Shown: positions 29,767 through 38,615, counted from the first letter of the stretch. The stretch is 64,000 bases of DNA from CALOBA01 sp942491465 (GCA_942491465.1 CALOBA010000039.1:1-64000), one strand, 5' to 3'. Program-made: numbers and translations. The notes: generated from the letters alone by a model not told the origin.

Positions 29767-31155
29767 CTAAGGGCGTGGCTGATGGTTGAACTTGACCTCG
29801 AAGCTCAACTCCATCGCGAAGGGGTAGTCCGCATACCGATAAAGCCTGACCGGCAGGTCGGCGGTGCTTCCCGGGAACAACGCGTCGGTCACCGCCTCCG
29901 TCAGCGCGCCGCCGGGCTCGACGCCCTTGCGGAGCTGAACCGCGACCTGCTCCCGACCCGCGTCTTCGTGCACGGTAAAATGCCCGGTCAGCTGCCGCGC
30001 AGTCGCGATATCGCTATACAGGCCGTGGCGCATGTCGTCTTGGCGCAGGCCATGCTCGCCCAAAGTCTGCATCCTCCCCGCCGTCCAGACCAACGGCAAC
30101 GGCAGCGTCGGCCGCAGGTCCGCGCGCCCCGACCCGCCGATGGCCGCATCCAACGCCTCCAGCGCGACCGGTCGGCCCAAGTCGCCGGAGGCGTAGCGGA
30201 TCAGCGGCACGAGCAGGTCCGATCCCAAGGTCGTGAAGACCAGCTCCGGCCCGGCGGACGCCTCCAGATGCTCGATATACAGCTGCGTCGGATCGAACGC
30301 GAACAGGCTCGGCACGGCCAAGCGCACGGAGCCGAATAGGGCCTCCCGCAGCGTCACGTCGGTCAGCGCGGCACGCCGCAGCCGAATGGTCTCGGCCGTC
30401 TCGAAGAACGCCAGCAGCCCGACCTCGGTCAGACCCATGGTCTGGACGTATTTCCGCGGCCCGAGAGGCTGGTCCGGATCGATGTCTGTCTCGTGGCAGA
30501 TGTAGGAGCGCAGGGTCTCGGGCATCCAGTCGCCACCGCTGGCAAAGCTCACGCCGAGAGCGGGCCAGTCGACGCCGGATCGATTGCCGTCGTCGACCAA
30601 ATTCTTCAGGAGGTGAGGATCGCCGATGATGATCGTCTGGCCGAAATAGCGGCCGAACTTGCCGAGGACGTTCAACACCAGATCGGGACGCGGCCCCGTC
30701 GCCGAGTAGGTGTGCCCGGTCGGGACCGCGACACCCATCGCCAGCGCATTGATCACCAACGTCTCGACTCGATCGGCGGCAAACAGCCCGTTGAGGGCCG
30801 CATCCACGCCCCCTTCGCTCCAGCCGGCCTGCTCCCGACCGATGGCGGCAAAGGAATTGTTGCCGGAAAAGCCGGAGCTGGCCAAGACCGCTCGCGGGTT
30901 GCCCAAGGCACCGCCGCGGCAAAGACGATGAAAGGGGATGTCGTCACGAAACAGATCGGACTTGCGGACCACCGGAACCCGCGATCGGAACATCTCAACG
31001 GAGATGATCTCTCCAGGAACGACACCGGCGGCACGCACCAGATCAGCGTAGCGCGGGCTTTCCAATGCGTTGCGAAACGCCGCTTGCACGGTCTCCCAGA
31101 CGGTTCCGTCCGCGGCGGGGGGCGTCCGGCCGGACTTGAGCGATGACTCGGGCAT
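29767..31155 (-). CDS. Phenylacetate-CoA-ligase-like adenylate-forming enzyme
   Basis: A 462-residue member of the AMP-forming acyl-CoA ligase superfamily, closest in style to PaaK/CapK-like proteins: VPVVRKSDLF near the start, a serine/glycine-rich ASSGFSGNNSF loop in the P-loop position, YVQTMGLTEVGLLAFFET in the adenine-binding position and LIRYASGDLGRPV in the RY.TGD position. It probably activates an acid as an acyl-adenylate or CoA ester; the substrate cannot be read from sequence. ATG at 31155 follows GGAGAC. Given its neighbours it may supply activated acyl groups for the exosortase-associated acyltransferases, which is inference. Confidence 0.72.
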   Translation of the reverse strand: MPESSLKSGRTPPAADGTVWETVQAAFRNALESPRYADLVRAAGVVPGEIISVEMFRSRVPVVRKSDLFRDDIPFHRLCRGGALGNPRAVLASSGFSGNNSFAAIGREQAGWSEGGVDAALNGLFAADRVETLVINALAMGVAVPTGHTYSATGPRPDLVLNVLGKFGRYFGQTIIIGDPHLLKNLVDDGNRSGVDWPALGVSFASGGDWMPETLRSYICHETDIDPDQPLGPRKYVQTMGLTEVGLLAFFETAETIRLRRAALTDVTLREALFGSVRLAVPSLFAFDPTQLYIEHLEASAGPELVFTTLGSDLLVPLIRYASGDLGRPVALEALDAAIGGSGRADLRPTLPLPLVWTAGRMQTLGEHGLRQDDMRHGLYSDIATARQLTGHFTVHEDAGREQVAVQLRKGVEPGGALTEAVTDALFPGSTADLPVRLYRYADYPFAMELSFEVKFNHQPRP

Positions 31156-31274
31156 CAAGGGGTCTCCGAGAAGGGGCTGCACGCGAAATAGTTACGGCCC
31201 GGGCGATTGAACGACCACGCGAACCGGTGCATCGTCCCCGACCGGGGAGGCCCGATACTCCGCAGGGCCTCCCC

Positions 31275-31303
31275 AAAAAAAAGGCAAGACCGGAGTCTTG
31301 CCT
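31275..31303 (-). terminator. Rho-independent terminator, minus strand
   Basis: Read on the minus strand, AGGCAAGAC-TCCG-GTCTTGCCT, a perfect nine-base stem, is followed by eight T. It would end transcripts of the PEP-CTERM gene at 31485-32381. A MITE has inserted directly upstream, using the CTAG at its foot. Confidence 0.88.
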
Positions 31304-31305
31304 AG

Positions 31306-31403
31306 GGATCGATTCAAAAACAAGTGGCGCAGACGCCCGCTCGCTGAACCTTTTGATTGGCCGTTTCGTGGTTGCGTCTGCACCACTTGTTTCTGAACCT
31401 TGA
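31306..31403 (+). mobile_element. MITE copy 2 (98 bp)
   Basis: Same element as copy 1, flanked by CTAG on both sides (31302-31305 and 31404-31407). It lies between the PEP-CTERM gene and its terminator, so it is probably transcribed and could fold as a long hairpin in that mRNA's 3' end. Confidence 0.87.
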
Positions 31404-31484
31404 CTAGGATGCTCAGTCAGCGCGAGATGCAGACCGCAGGGCACGGATCAGCCATGCAGCTCGCGCCCGACAGCGCGCCGCCGC

Positions 31485-32381
31485 TTAGGCGCCCGTCTTG
31501 CGGAACCGGCGCATGGCCCCGACTCCGACCAGGCCGGCACCCAGGAGCCACAGGGTCGCCGGAACCGGAATTGCGGTTTCCAAGTTACCGGCGATGCGGA
31601 CGGACCAGCCCGCGGTAGCGTCTGCCGTGGTGTCGATGGTGATCACGGCGTCGCGCGTTTCACCATTGAGACCGGTGACGCTGTTGGTGTCGAACAGCGC
31701 TGCCGCCGAGCCGCCAATGACGTTGAGGTACGCCGAACTGTCGCCGGTTCCGGAGTCGAGACTGAAGTCGACATCCAGCAGCGTACGGTCATCGTTGAGG
31801 GCACCGGTCGCGAACTCCAGCCGCAGCCAGAGTGGGGCGGATTGGTCCGTTAAGCCAGTGTATCCGTTACTACCGTCACGGCCAGACGGACCGCCGGCAA
31901 ACGACAAGGGGTTGTTGTCCAGGGCGTAGATATCGATGTAGGCCCCGGTGGCGACCGCTTCGGTCTTGGCATTGAAATTGGCGGCGGTGGTGTAGTCGAC
32001 ACTGTAGTCCTGCAGGCCGTAGAACATCAGCGAAAGATACTGGTTTGACGACAGCCCCAGCCCTCCCGAGCCGGCCTGGTAGAGGTTGCCCCCGCCGAGA
32101 GCCGGGGAGATCGAGTTGATATTTGCGACACCCCAGGAATCTTCCGAGCCTATGGCACCAGGCGAGGTCGACAAGGCTGCTGTGTCACAGGCGGCAACGG
32201 TGTTACAGACAGAGGCCGGATAGGGCCCACCCCCCCCGGTTGGGTCCTCGTATAGGGTACTGGCGTTTCGCCCAAGCGAGACGCTGAAGCTGACGTCTTC
32301 AAGGGCCGACGCCATCGGCGGAAAGCTCACGGCAGCACAGGTCAAGGAAATGGCTGCGGCGGTTGTGGCTCGAATATGCAT
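31485..32381 (-). CDS. PEP-CTERM sorting-domain protein
   Basis: A 298-residue secreted protein with a signal peptide (AAAISLTCAAVSFPPMASA) and a C-terminal sorting signal: IPVPATLWLLGAGLVGVGAMRRFRK, a P-x-P-A-x-x-W variant of the PEP motif, a membrane segment and a basic tail. An exosortase would cleave at the motif. The body is rich in Ser, Thr, Gly and Asp, contains few cysteines and resembles other low-complexity PEP-CTERM surface proteins of unknown role. A sigma-54 type promoter lies 130 bp upstream, fitting PrsK/PrsR-controlled PEP-CTERM genes. Confidence 0.88.
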   Translation of the reverse strand: MHIRATTAAAISLTCAAVSFPPMASALEDVSFSVSLGRNASTLYEDPTGGGGPYPASVCNTVAACDTAALSTSPGAIGSEDSWGVANINSISPALGGGNLYQAGSGGLGLSSNQYLSLMFYGLQDYSVDYTTAANFNAKTEAVATGAYIDIYALDNNPLSFAGGPSGRDGSNGYTGLTDQSAPLWLRLEFATGALNDDRTLLDVDFSLDSGTGDSSAYLNVIGGSAAALFDTNSVTGLNGETRDAVITIDTTADATAGWSVRIAGNLETAIPVPATLWLLGAGLVGVGAMRRFRKTGA

Positions 32382-32510
32382 GGTGTTGTTGTCTCCGGCG
32401 TAAGATCAGGACGTTAGGCGATTTTAGTCAGATTGCACTCCGTTCGCATCCGCGAGGCCGTAACGGAGCCTGTCGGAGGTCCACGTGAGTGTCCCTACGA
32501 CGACCTATAA

Positions 32511-32527
32511 AGCAAACAGCTTGCCAA
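32511..32527 (-). promoter_or_regulatory. Candidate sigma-54 promoter of the PEP-CTERM gene
   Basis: The minus strand reads TTGGCAAGCTGTTTGCT. This matches the consensus TTGGCAC-N5-TTGCW, with the invariant GG and GC exactly 12 bases apart. It is followed by a leader of about 130 nt to the ATG at 32381. AT-rich DNA upstream (32528-32580) could bind IHF or an activator. Sigma-54 control of PEP-CTERM genes through PrsK/PrsR is established for other exosortase species. Confidence 0.68.
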
Positions 32528-32893
32528 CTTCTAAATGCATTTACAGATTATTGATTATAAAACCTTTTCTTTAGGCCACCCGACGCCGGCGAGAATTTGC
32601 TGCCGATGCTTTGCGCCAAGTGTAAAGAAAATTGACAGTACCTGCTTGGCCCGCTTGTCTGCGACCAACAGTAAGCTTTTGGAATTCATAGCGTTACGAC
32701 ACGTAAGAGGCGCCAGGGAAGCAGTGCCCGAAGGATCGCAGGACAAATCCGATCCTCAGACTGTAAAAAACACGATAATCCGCAGCCGCAGATCGGTCCG
32801 AACCCCAGCCACGAGGGACCAACCGCGGCTTGCAGCAACGCTGTGATGCGGCGGCACATCGCCCCCCAGCGCAACTGTAAAAAAGACTGACAT
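32528..32893. other. Intergenic region, no gene supported
   Basis: About 365 bp of lower GC DNA between the PEP-CTERM gene's promoter and the acyltransferase gene. I see no coding frame with a credible start. It probably contains activator sites for the sigma-54 promoter. Confidence 0.5.
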
Positions 32894-33640
32894 CTAGGCG
32901 GACGCCCCCCTGACCTCGTCTTCCAGCCGGTCGGATTCCGACTGAATGGTCTTCTCCAGCCGCGCCAGCAGCGCCTTCTTCGACAGGTCGCCGGGCAACG
33001 GCGGGAAAAATTCCACGGTGATCGTCCCCGGGCGCTTCAAGAAGCTGCGCTTGCCCCAAAAAAGCCCGGAGTTCAGCGCCGCCGGCACAACGGGGGCCTT
33101 GACCTTGGCGGCGATCAACGCCGTACCTCCCTTCAGCGGGACATGCTGGCGCGGCACCACGCGCTCGCCCTCGGGGAAGATGATGACCGGCCGCTGCTGG
33201 TCGGTCGCCTGCTCGACTTGCCGGAGCATGTCGCGCAGGGCCTTGGTGCCCCCTTTCGGGGCGACGATCATCCCCACCTTCGCGGCGTACCAGCCGTAAA
33301 ACGGGGCGTACATCAGCGCGCGCTTGATGATGTAGACCGGTGCCGGGAACAGATCGAAGAACACAAAGGTGTCCCAAGCGGACTGATGCTTGCAGGCGAT
33401 CAACGCCCCCGTTGACGGAATATTTTCGACGCCGACGTAGCGGAACGAGATACCAACCACCTTTCGCGCCAGCCAGAGGATGCTGCGCGACCAGAAACGG
33501 ACGGCCTTCTGCATCCACCGCGGGTCGAAAGGGAGCAAGGCCCAGAGCACAAGGCCGAACAACACCGCCGTCCACCCAAAAAACAAGAGGTTGAACACCA
33601 GCGACCGCAACCAAACCAAAACTTCTCGATACATCATCAT
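32894..33640 (-). CDS. 1-acyl-glycerol-3-phosphate acyltransferase (PlsC family)
   Basis: A 248-residue PlsC-family membrane acyltransferase. An N-terminal membrane segment (SLVFNLLFFGWTAVLFGLVLWALL) precedes the four family blocks: the catalytic CKHQSAWDTF (variant of NHxxxxD), KRALMYAPFYGWYAAKVGMI, IIFPEGERVVP and VPAALNSGLFW. It normally transfers an acyl chain to lysophosphatidic acid. The gene lies amid exosortase-associated acyl-transfer genes rather than phospholipid genes, so it may acylate a special lipid. Start MMMYREV at 33640; the second or third Met is also possible. Confidence 0.88.
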   Translation of the reverse strand: MMMYREVLVWLRSLVFNLLFFGWTAVLFGLVLWALLPFDPRWMQKAVRFWSRSILWLARKVVGISFRYVGVENIPSTGALIACKHQSAWDTFVFFDLFPAPVYIIKRALMYAPFYGWYAAKVGMIVAPKGGTKALRDMLRQVEQATDQQRPVIIFPEGERVVPRQHVPLKGGTALIAAKVKAPVVPAALNSGLFWGKRSFLKRPGTITVEFFPPLPGDLSKKALLARLEKTIQSESDRLEDEVRGASA

Positions 33641-33716
33641 CTCTGTCGTAACATCGCCTTCTGTCTGCTACCCCTGCGAACGCGCTACGCGAACCCTCGT
33701 GTACGCTTGCCTCGGG

Positions 33717-34544
33717 TCATCGCGTTGCCGCTTTGTCGGCGATCAGCGCATCGAGGGACTCGACCGCCTCCGGCCAGTGCTCTCGCTCAAGCCCGACAAG
33801 CCAATAGCGCAAGACCTCCGGACGGCGCTTCAACATATCATCTTCCAACTGCTTGACAGGCAATATGTACGGCCTTACCGGACCGTAATAATCGACCTCG
33901 GGCCCAATCGCCGTGAAGCGGACGTTCAGGCGCCGCAGGAGCACATACAGACTCCGCTCCATGGCGGCCAGAAAACCCGTCAGACCTGCACGCTTCCCCT
34001 CTTGGTACAGCGATTTGTATAGCCCGGCGACGATCTCCGGCCCGGCGGCAGGCGGATTCAGCTCATCCGGTGGCACACCCCCCGAACTCGGATCAATCGC
34101 GCGGGCAGGACCACCGTACGAGGTATCGTCGGCACGTTGCCGAAAAACCTTCGACACCGCCATGCGTGATATCTCGGCATACCGATGTGCCCCCAGGCTG
34201 TCTCGGTCTCTCAAAAACCTGTACTCGGGATCGATTGTACAATGGTCCACCATCGGTATCCCGAGCGCGGAGCAAGAGACCAGTCGTGCGGTGCCGGCGG
34301 ATAGGTCTTTGTACCGGTGCCGGCCGAGAAAATGGACCGCATACCGATCGAAATCGTCCGCCTCGGTCCTCCCGGGGTAGTCATCCGTAGGCAGAAAACC
34401 CCGCTCCAGACAGTAGACCTGGAAGCGCAGCCGATAGGTCTTGTCGAGAAGCGGATAGCCATCGACCCGAAAAAAATCGAAATATCGGGTGCGGGCGATC
34501 GGCGGTGGATAGTCATTATCCCTGGTCTTGGGTAACGCGCTCAT
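33717..34544 (-). CDS. PEP-CTERM/exosortase-associated acyltransferase
   Basis: A 275-residue protein of the exosortase-associated acyltransferase family, distantly related to N-acyl-homoserine lactone and N-acyl amino acid synthases. Matching features are YRLRFQVYCLERGFLP near the N-terminus, YAVHFLGRHR, AGTARLVSCSALGIPMVDHC and YAEISRMAVSKVFRQR, followed by GLYKSLYQEGKRAGLTGFLAAMERSLYVLLRRLNVRFTAIGPEVDYYG. Predicted to join an acyl group to an amine-bearing small molecule; substrate unknown. ATG at 34544 gives MSALPKT; an upstream Met at 34595 is less likely. A second member of the family is at 37472. Confidence 0.85.
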   Translation of the reverse strand: MSALPKTRDNDYPPPIARTRYFDFFRVDGYPLLDKTYRLRFQVYCLERGFLPTDDYPGRTEADDFDRYAVHFLGRHRYKDLSAGTARLVSCSALGIPMVDHCTIDPEYRFLRDRDSLGAHRYAEISRMAVSKVFRQRADDTSYGGPARAIDPSSGGVPPDELNPPAAGPEIVAGLYKSLYQEGKRAGLTGFLAAMERSLYVLLRRLNVRFTAIGPEVDYYGPVRPYILPVKQLEDDMLKRRPEVLRYWLVGLEREHWPEAVESLDALIADKAATR

Positions 34545-34826
34545 AGGGGACCTTTTGGTTAAGCTTGCGCAGCGTTGCAGGAGAGAAGCATTCAAGCAGA
34601 TTCACATGCTACGTGCTCAGGCGCCGACTCCGTCACCAAACGGTGTTCATCGATCTGCGGCTAAGGCGTGACAGCTCCCCCCCCCTTACCTTAGCCACTT
34701 GGGCCAGTGGCTGCACCCCGGGTTTAGGCGGATTATCCGCGGATCGGCCTCGTTGCTCGGATATCCACATGGGTTCCCACGTTCAAGGGGGTGGGACGAC
34801 TCCAGCAGGTGGCGGAGTAACGCCCC
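34545..34826. other. Intergenic region, no gene supported
   Basis: About 280 bp between the acyltransferase at 33717 and the MaoC-like gene on the same strand. GC-rich with a pyrimidine-rich CCCCCCCCTTACC stretch near 34677; no convincing promoter, terminator or gene. Confidence 0.4.
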
Positions 34827-35780
34827 TCATGCCCCGAGCAGGGCGTGCAGCGGGGCCGTCTGCACCTCCGCCCGCAGCAGGATTCCATGCCCGGCCGCGA
34901 CGCCGAGGCACCGATAGCGATCCTGGCCCACAAGGGTATTGCTCAAGCCGCGCCCTTGGTCTACCGGGTGCGGTGCTTCCACCACCAGGTCCAGCCGGTC
35001 GTTGCTGCGCAGGCGCTGCAGCACCCTCCGGTCGATGCTGATGCGATGCGCCACATAGACCTGGGGGTCGCGCTCGAAGTCGTAGCCGACGGAACGTCCA
35101 CGCTCGAGCAGCGCGCAGGAGAGCAGCGATGCGGTGAAGATCGGCGGGAACATGACCCGATCCGACAGCTCGTCGAAGTAGTAGTGGGGGTCCACGAGCG
35201 CCCCCAGCAGGAAGTTCTTGCCGTTGCTGGTGTTGAGATACTTACGTTTGACGAATAGCTGCGTGTCCGGCAGGTGGGCGCGATCGGGCACCTCGCGCAG
35301 CATCTCCGGCTCCATCGGCGCCCAATCCGGGAGCACCCGCGGCTCCGCCGCGTCGGTTCGGCTGCCCAACAGGACGGCGCCGCCGTCGGCGCGGCGCACG
35401 ACGACCCGATTGATCGCCTGCGGAATCCCAGCCCCCGGATTGTCGGCCCGCTTATACAGGGTCCGCCGCACCTGCACCGAGAACGCGTCACCGGGGCGCA
35501 GCGCACCGGCAAAACGCAGCTCGTAGCTGCTCCAGCGCGCGGTGACGGCGGATGCCGGGGATTCGCTGCGCCGCTGAAGCTCGATGCAGTGGTCGATCAG
35601 GCCCTCAAGCTGAAAACCGAGGACAATGGGCCCGCCGTAGGGGTTGTCGCGAATCCGCTCCCAGCGGTGCGGGTCGTGAAACGGATTGAAGTCATCGGTG
35701 GCGTATCTGGCAACGTCGATGTGACACTGCTCGAAGCGCAGGGATGGTTCGGAGGCGCAGCCGGCCTTCGGCACGGTCAT
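34827..35780 (-). CDS. MaoC-like double-hotdog protein
   Basis: A 317-residue protein whose first half contains YATDDFNPFHDPHRW...NPYGGPIVLGFQLEGLI, the MaoC-type hydratase motif (D-x-N-x-x-H with the catalytic Asp and His), and GALRPGDAFSVQVRR. The second half resembles another hotdog unit without clear catalytic residues. It probably acts on a thioester acyl chain, as hydratase or dehydratase. ATG at 35780 follows AGGAG. It sits in the acyl-transfer neighbourhood and may shape the acyl chain used there; that link is inferred. Confidence 0.7.
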   Translation of the reverse strand: MTVPKAGCASEPSLRFEQCHIDVARYATDDFNPFHDPHRWERIRDNPYGGPIVLGFQLEGLIDHCIELQRRSESPASAVTARWSSYELRFAGALRPGDAFSVQVRRTLYKRADNPGAGIPQAINRVVVRRADGGAVLLGSRTDAAEPRVLPDWAPMEPEMLREVPDRAHLPDTQLFVKRKYLNTSNGKNFLLGALVDPHYYFDELSDRVMFPPIFTASLLSCALLERGRSVGYDFERDPQVYVAHRISIDRRVLQRLRSNDRLDLVVEAPHPVDQGRGLSNTLVGQDRYRCLGVAAGHGILLRAEVQTAPLHALLGA

Positions 35781-36036
35781 GGGATTCAAGCTCCTTGATC
35801 GGATAGGGCGACGCACCGACGCTGTGGACACAGCGCGGACGGCACCGTTTGCAGGGCGGCACTATCGGCCCGCGGGCACCGACCGACGGAACCGGCCGAC
35901 TCCCGCCTCTAATTGCCATAGACTATGGAGCCAGCGCAACGGCGCGGCGCAGCCCAAGCCCGCGCACCCTCGCGCACCAGCGCACGGGCACAGCACAAGC
36001 CGCGGGCCGCGCGCCCCGGCGTGAAGGAGTCGGACT
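35781..36036. other. Divergent promoter region
   Basis: About 255 bp separate the minus-strand MaoC-like gene and the plus-strand GAF gene, so promoters for both should lie here. TTGCCA...TATGGAG around 35916-35931 is a weak sigma-70-like candidate for the plus strand. Nothing firmer is seen. Confidence 0.35.
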
Positions 36037-36798
36037 TTGAGAAAACAGGCATTCGAGCACCTTATTGACATCGGCCCATTGATCGAGCAGCGCCAGTCAC
36101 TCGAAGCAGGGCTCGGTGACTTGGCGGAGATGACCGCCGAATCCCTCGGCGTTGCCCGCTGCTCGGTCATGCTGGCGGCGCAGTCGGACGGCAGCGAGCC
36201 CGCGCCGCTGCGCGTGTGCTCCCACTACGGCAATCTGCCGGAGGCGGCGTATCAGGCGTCGGTGGAGGCGGAATCGAGTATCGCAGGCTATGTCGCCGCC
36301 CGCGCCGAGCCGATCGTCATCAATGACCTGCGCCATTCCCCATTGGCCCGGCTGGCGCGGCATCCGCTGGCCGCCGAGAACCTGATGTCGGCCCCGATCA
36401 GCATCGCCGGGCGGGTGATCGGCGTCATCAACATCAGCCAACCCATCGACAACCGCGCGTTCTCCTCTCAGGACTTGGAGCTGCTGAAGGTCTACGCCCT
36501 GTTTATCGGCAAGTCGATCCACGTCTTTCAGCTTCAGAAGCTGGCCGACTCGCGCATCCTGCAGATGGCCGAACTCCTGGAGCAGCGCGAGCGCGACGAT
36601 GGCGCGCCCAGCGGACCGATCAGCCCCGATCCGTCCCGCCTCGCCAGGATCGTCGCCAAGAGCTTCTATCGGGAACTCTCCCTGGCCGGCTTCGGCCCCA
36701 AGGCCATCATCGCGGTGGCCACCGAGGTCCTGGGCCTGCTCAACAGCAATCTGCGCAAGCACCGTGAGCGCATCGCACGACAGGGCGACGACACCTAG
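36037..36798 (+). CDS. GAF-domain sensor/regulatory protein
   Basis: A 253-residue protein dominated by a GAF domain (about residues 20-165: LGDLAEMTAESLGVARCSVMLAAQ, SIAGYVAARAEPIVINDL, LMSAPISIAGRVIGVINIS). The C-terminal part (from about 200) is helical and ends without kinase or output motif. It begins with TTG at 36037 after GGAGTC; no ATG fits. The stop codon TAG lies inside the CTAG duplication of a MITE. Likely binds a small ligand and acts through a partner; partner unknown. Confidence 0.72.
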   Translation: MRKQAFEHLIDIGPLIEQRQSLEAGLGDLAEMTAESLGVARCSVMLAAQSDGSEPAPLRVCSHYGNLPEAAYQASVEAESSIAGYVAARAEPIVINDLRHSPLARLARHPLAAENLMSAPISIAGRVIGVINISQPIDNRAFSSQDLELLKVYALFIGKSIHVFQLQKLADSRILQMAELLEQRERDDGAPSGPISPDPSRLARIVAKSFYRELSLAGFGPKAIIAVATEVLGLLNSNLRKHRERIARQGDDT

Positions 36799-36897
36799 GG
36801 GATCGGTTCAGACACAAGTGGCGCAGACGCCCGCTCGCTGAGCCTTTTGATTGGCCGTTTCGTGGTTGCGTCTGCACCACTTGTTTCTGAACCTTGA
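36799..36897 (+). mobile_element. MITE copy 3 (99 bp), at the GAF gene stop codon
   Basis: Same family as the other copies, flanked by CTAG (36795-36798 and 36898-36901). Insertion duplicated the four bases containing the TAG stop codon, so the host protein keeps its length. Confidence 0.87.
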
Positions 36898-36939
36898 CTA
36901 GGGGTCGGCCTGCCGACGGCGGGACGCACACGCACCGCA

Positions 36940-37452
36940 CTAGACCGGTATACAGGTGTAAAGCTTCGACCACCGATCCTCGAGCGACTCCAGCCGGCGC
37001 AGCTTCATCTTGGCAAGCTGGGCGAACAGGTCGGTGACGGCGCCGTCAGGGGTCTGCTCGAACAGCGCGCTGTAGTGCTCGAACGCTACCCGCTCCAGGT
37101 CCAGGGTGTACTGGAGGATGTCGTCATCCAGCGCATCATCCGCAAGCGTCGGTGGGTCCGCATACTGTTCGAAGGCCGCGCAGCTCTCCGGACGCTTGAC
37201 GCAGTGCTCCAGATGATCGGCCAGCTCCGGGTCGGCGGCCAAGCGCTTCAGCTCGGCCAGGGTCGCTGCGGTCTCCTGCGCCAGACCACTCACCATGGGC
37301 CGGCATTCCTCGTGCACCCGTGGCGATAGACCGGCGTAGAAGCCGAAGACGGTCTGCTCGTAGTCCATCGCCGTGGCCAGCACGTCGGCCAAGTTCTTGC
37401 AGTCCGTCAATCGGGCTAGGGGCTGGACTAGATGTTCTGACGAAACGCTCAC
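36940..37452 (-). CDS. Ferritin-like helical protein, unknown function
   Basis: A 170-residue all-helical acidic protein. Two helix pairs carry motifs of ferritin-like (rubrerythrin-type) bundles: MDYEQTVFGFYAGLSPRVHEE and LDLERVAFEHYSALFEQ, with Glu residues spaced as potential metal ligands; a full di-iron set (ExxH twice) is not clear. It starts with GTG at 37452 after a strong GGAGGAAA. It lies 20 bp downstream of the acyltransferase at 37472 and so is probably in the same transcript. Function unknown. Confidence 0.6.
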   Translation of the reverse strand: MSVSSEHLVQPLARLTDCKNLADVLATAMDYEQTVFGFYAGLSPRVHEECRPMVSGLAQETAATLAELKRLAADPELADHLEHCVKRPESCAAFEQYADPPTLADDALDDDILQYTLDLERVAFEHYSALFEQTPDGAVTDLFAQLAKMKLRRLESLEDRWSKLYTCIPV

Positions 37453-37471
37453 TTTGGTTTCCTCCGTTCAA

Positions 37472-38230
37472 CTAGGAGCCGGCGCACACCGCCGACAGGT
37501 CGTTCGTCGGCGACCGCTTGGGCCGCAGATGCGACGGCAGCGCCTCGATGTAGGCCCGCGCGGCCGGTGAATCCGTGGTCGTTATCCGGGCCTCGAAAGC
37601 GGCCACGCTCAGCCGGTAGGGCACGACCTCGCCATGGTACTCGAACGGCGCGCCGGCGGGCTCGAAGTAGAACTCGATCCGCTTCAGCAGGCGAAAGAGC
37701 GAGCGCTCCATCGCCACCAGCCAGTGCTGCACGTCCTCGCGCTTGGACTCGGCATACATCAGGCGCACGATGCCGGCCACGACCTCGGGACCCGCGGCGC
37801 GATTGCGGGCCCGTAGGGCGAGCCTTTCGGCATCGTCGGCCTCGGGTCGCGGATGCCGGGTAAGGACCTTGCTGACGCAAAGCCGGGAGATCTCGGCGAT
37901 TTTCTCGGGGTGACACAGGACCGGAACGTTCAGATCCTTGTGGTCGCAGTGGGCAAACAGCGGCAAGATCAGCCGGGCGGAGCGGACCAGCCGCAATGTG
38001 CCCACCAGATCACCGTTCCGGTTCCAGGCCCCGACATGAACGGAGTCCTTGTCGTAGGCATCGCGCTCGATCTGGTCCGGATATTTCGCTGCATCCAGCA
38101 GCCCGGATTGGTGACAATACACCTCGTAGCGCAGACGGTAGCAGGCGCGCAGCTCCGATGGGGTTGTCAGACGGGAAAAGGTGAATTCGGTGTTGGAGGA
38201 TTGGGCTTGTGAAACGGAGATTGTCGTCAT
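37472..38230 (-). CDS. Second PEP-CTERM/exosortase-associated acyltransferase
   Basis: A 252-residue paralogue of the protein at 33717: SELRACYRLRYEVYCHQSGLLD, VHVGAWNRNGDLVGTLRLVRSARLILPLFAHC, KIAEISRLCVSKVLTRH and GIVRLMYAESKREDVQHWLVAMERSLFRLLKRIEFYFEPAG follow the same order. The GNAT-like fold with the E-V-Y-C motif suggests acyl-ACP or acyl-CoA dependent transfer. ATG at 38230 (MTTISVSQ) is taken by comparison with the paralogue; ATG at 38320 would add 30 residues without similarity. Two divergent paralogues in one locus imply two products or two steps. Confidence 0.82.
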   Translation of the reverse strand: MTTISVSQAQSSNTEFTFSRLTTPSELRACYRLRYEVYCHQSGLLDAAKYPDQIERDAYDKDSVHVGAWNRNGDLVGTLRLVRSARLILPLFAHCDHKDLNVPVLCHPEKIAEISRLCVSKVLTRHPRPEADDAERLALRARNRAAGPEVVAGIVRLMYAESKREDVQHWLVAMERSLFRLLKRIEFYFEPAGAPFEYHGEVVPYRLSVAAFEARITTTDSPAARAYIEALPSHLRPKRSPTNDLSAVCAGS

Positions 38231-38615
38231 GAGAAGGCATTGAGCGTTGTTCGGGTTGCCAAAGATGGCCCGGACATTCCAATTGCCGCGCCGCGGAGCG
38301 TGCGTCCGCCAGTCGCGCATGTCGACGCCGTACCGGCGTCATTCCGTTTCCGTTGTGGCTCTTTTTTTTTTAAGCGGGATAGCGACGTCGACCGACCGGA
38401 TCGGTCAGGGGGAGATCGAAACCGCGGCATGGATAGCGCGGCTCGATGTAGGCCAGCTCGATGTAATTTGGGCGGCAAAGCCTGTCCCGCCCAAAAACAT
38501 GGCCGGAGCGGTCGGTCTGCGCTGATGAAGTACCCTTGACGCCTTCCGCTTCGTGAGTTTGGCGATATTCAGTCTAAATTGCAACCCGGTCTTGGCATCC
38601 ACCGGCACGACGCCG
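38231..38615. other. Intergenic region with a 10-T run
   Basis: About 385 bp between the acyltransferase start and the end of the RND transporter gene on the same strand. It must contain the promoter for the acyltransferase transcript. A run of T at about 38363-38372 lies near the GC-rich stretch; I see no clear terminator or gene. Confidence 0.45.
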
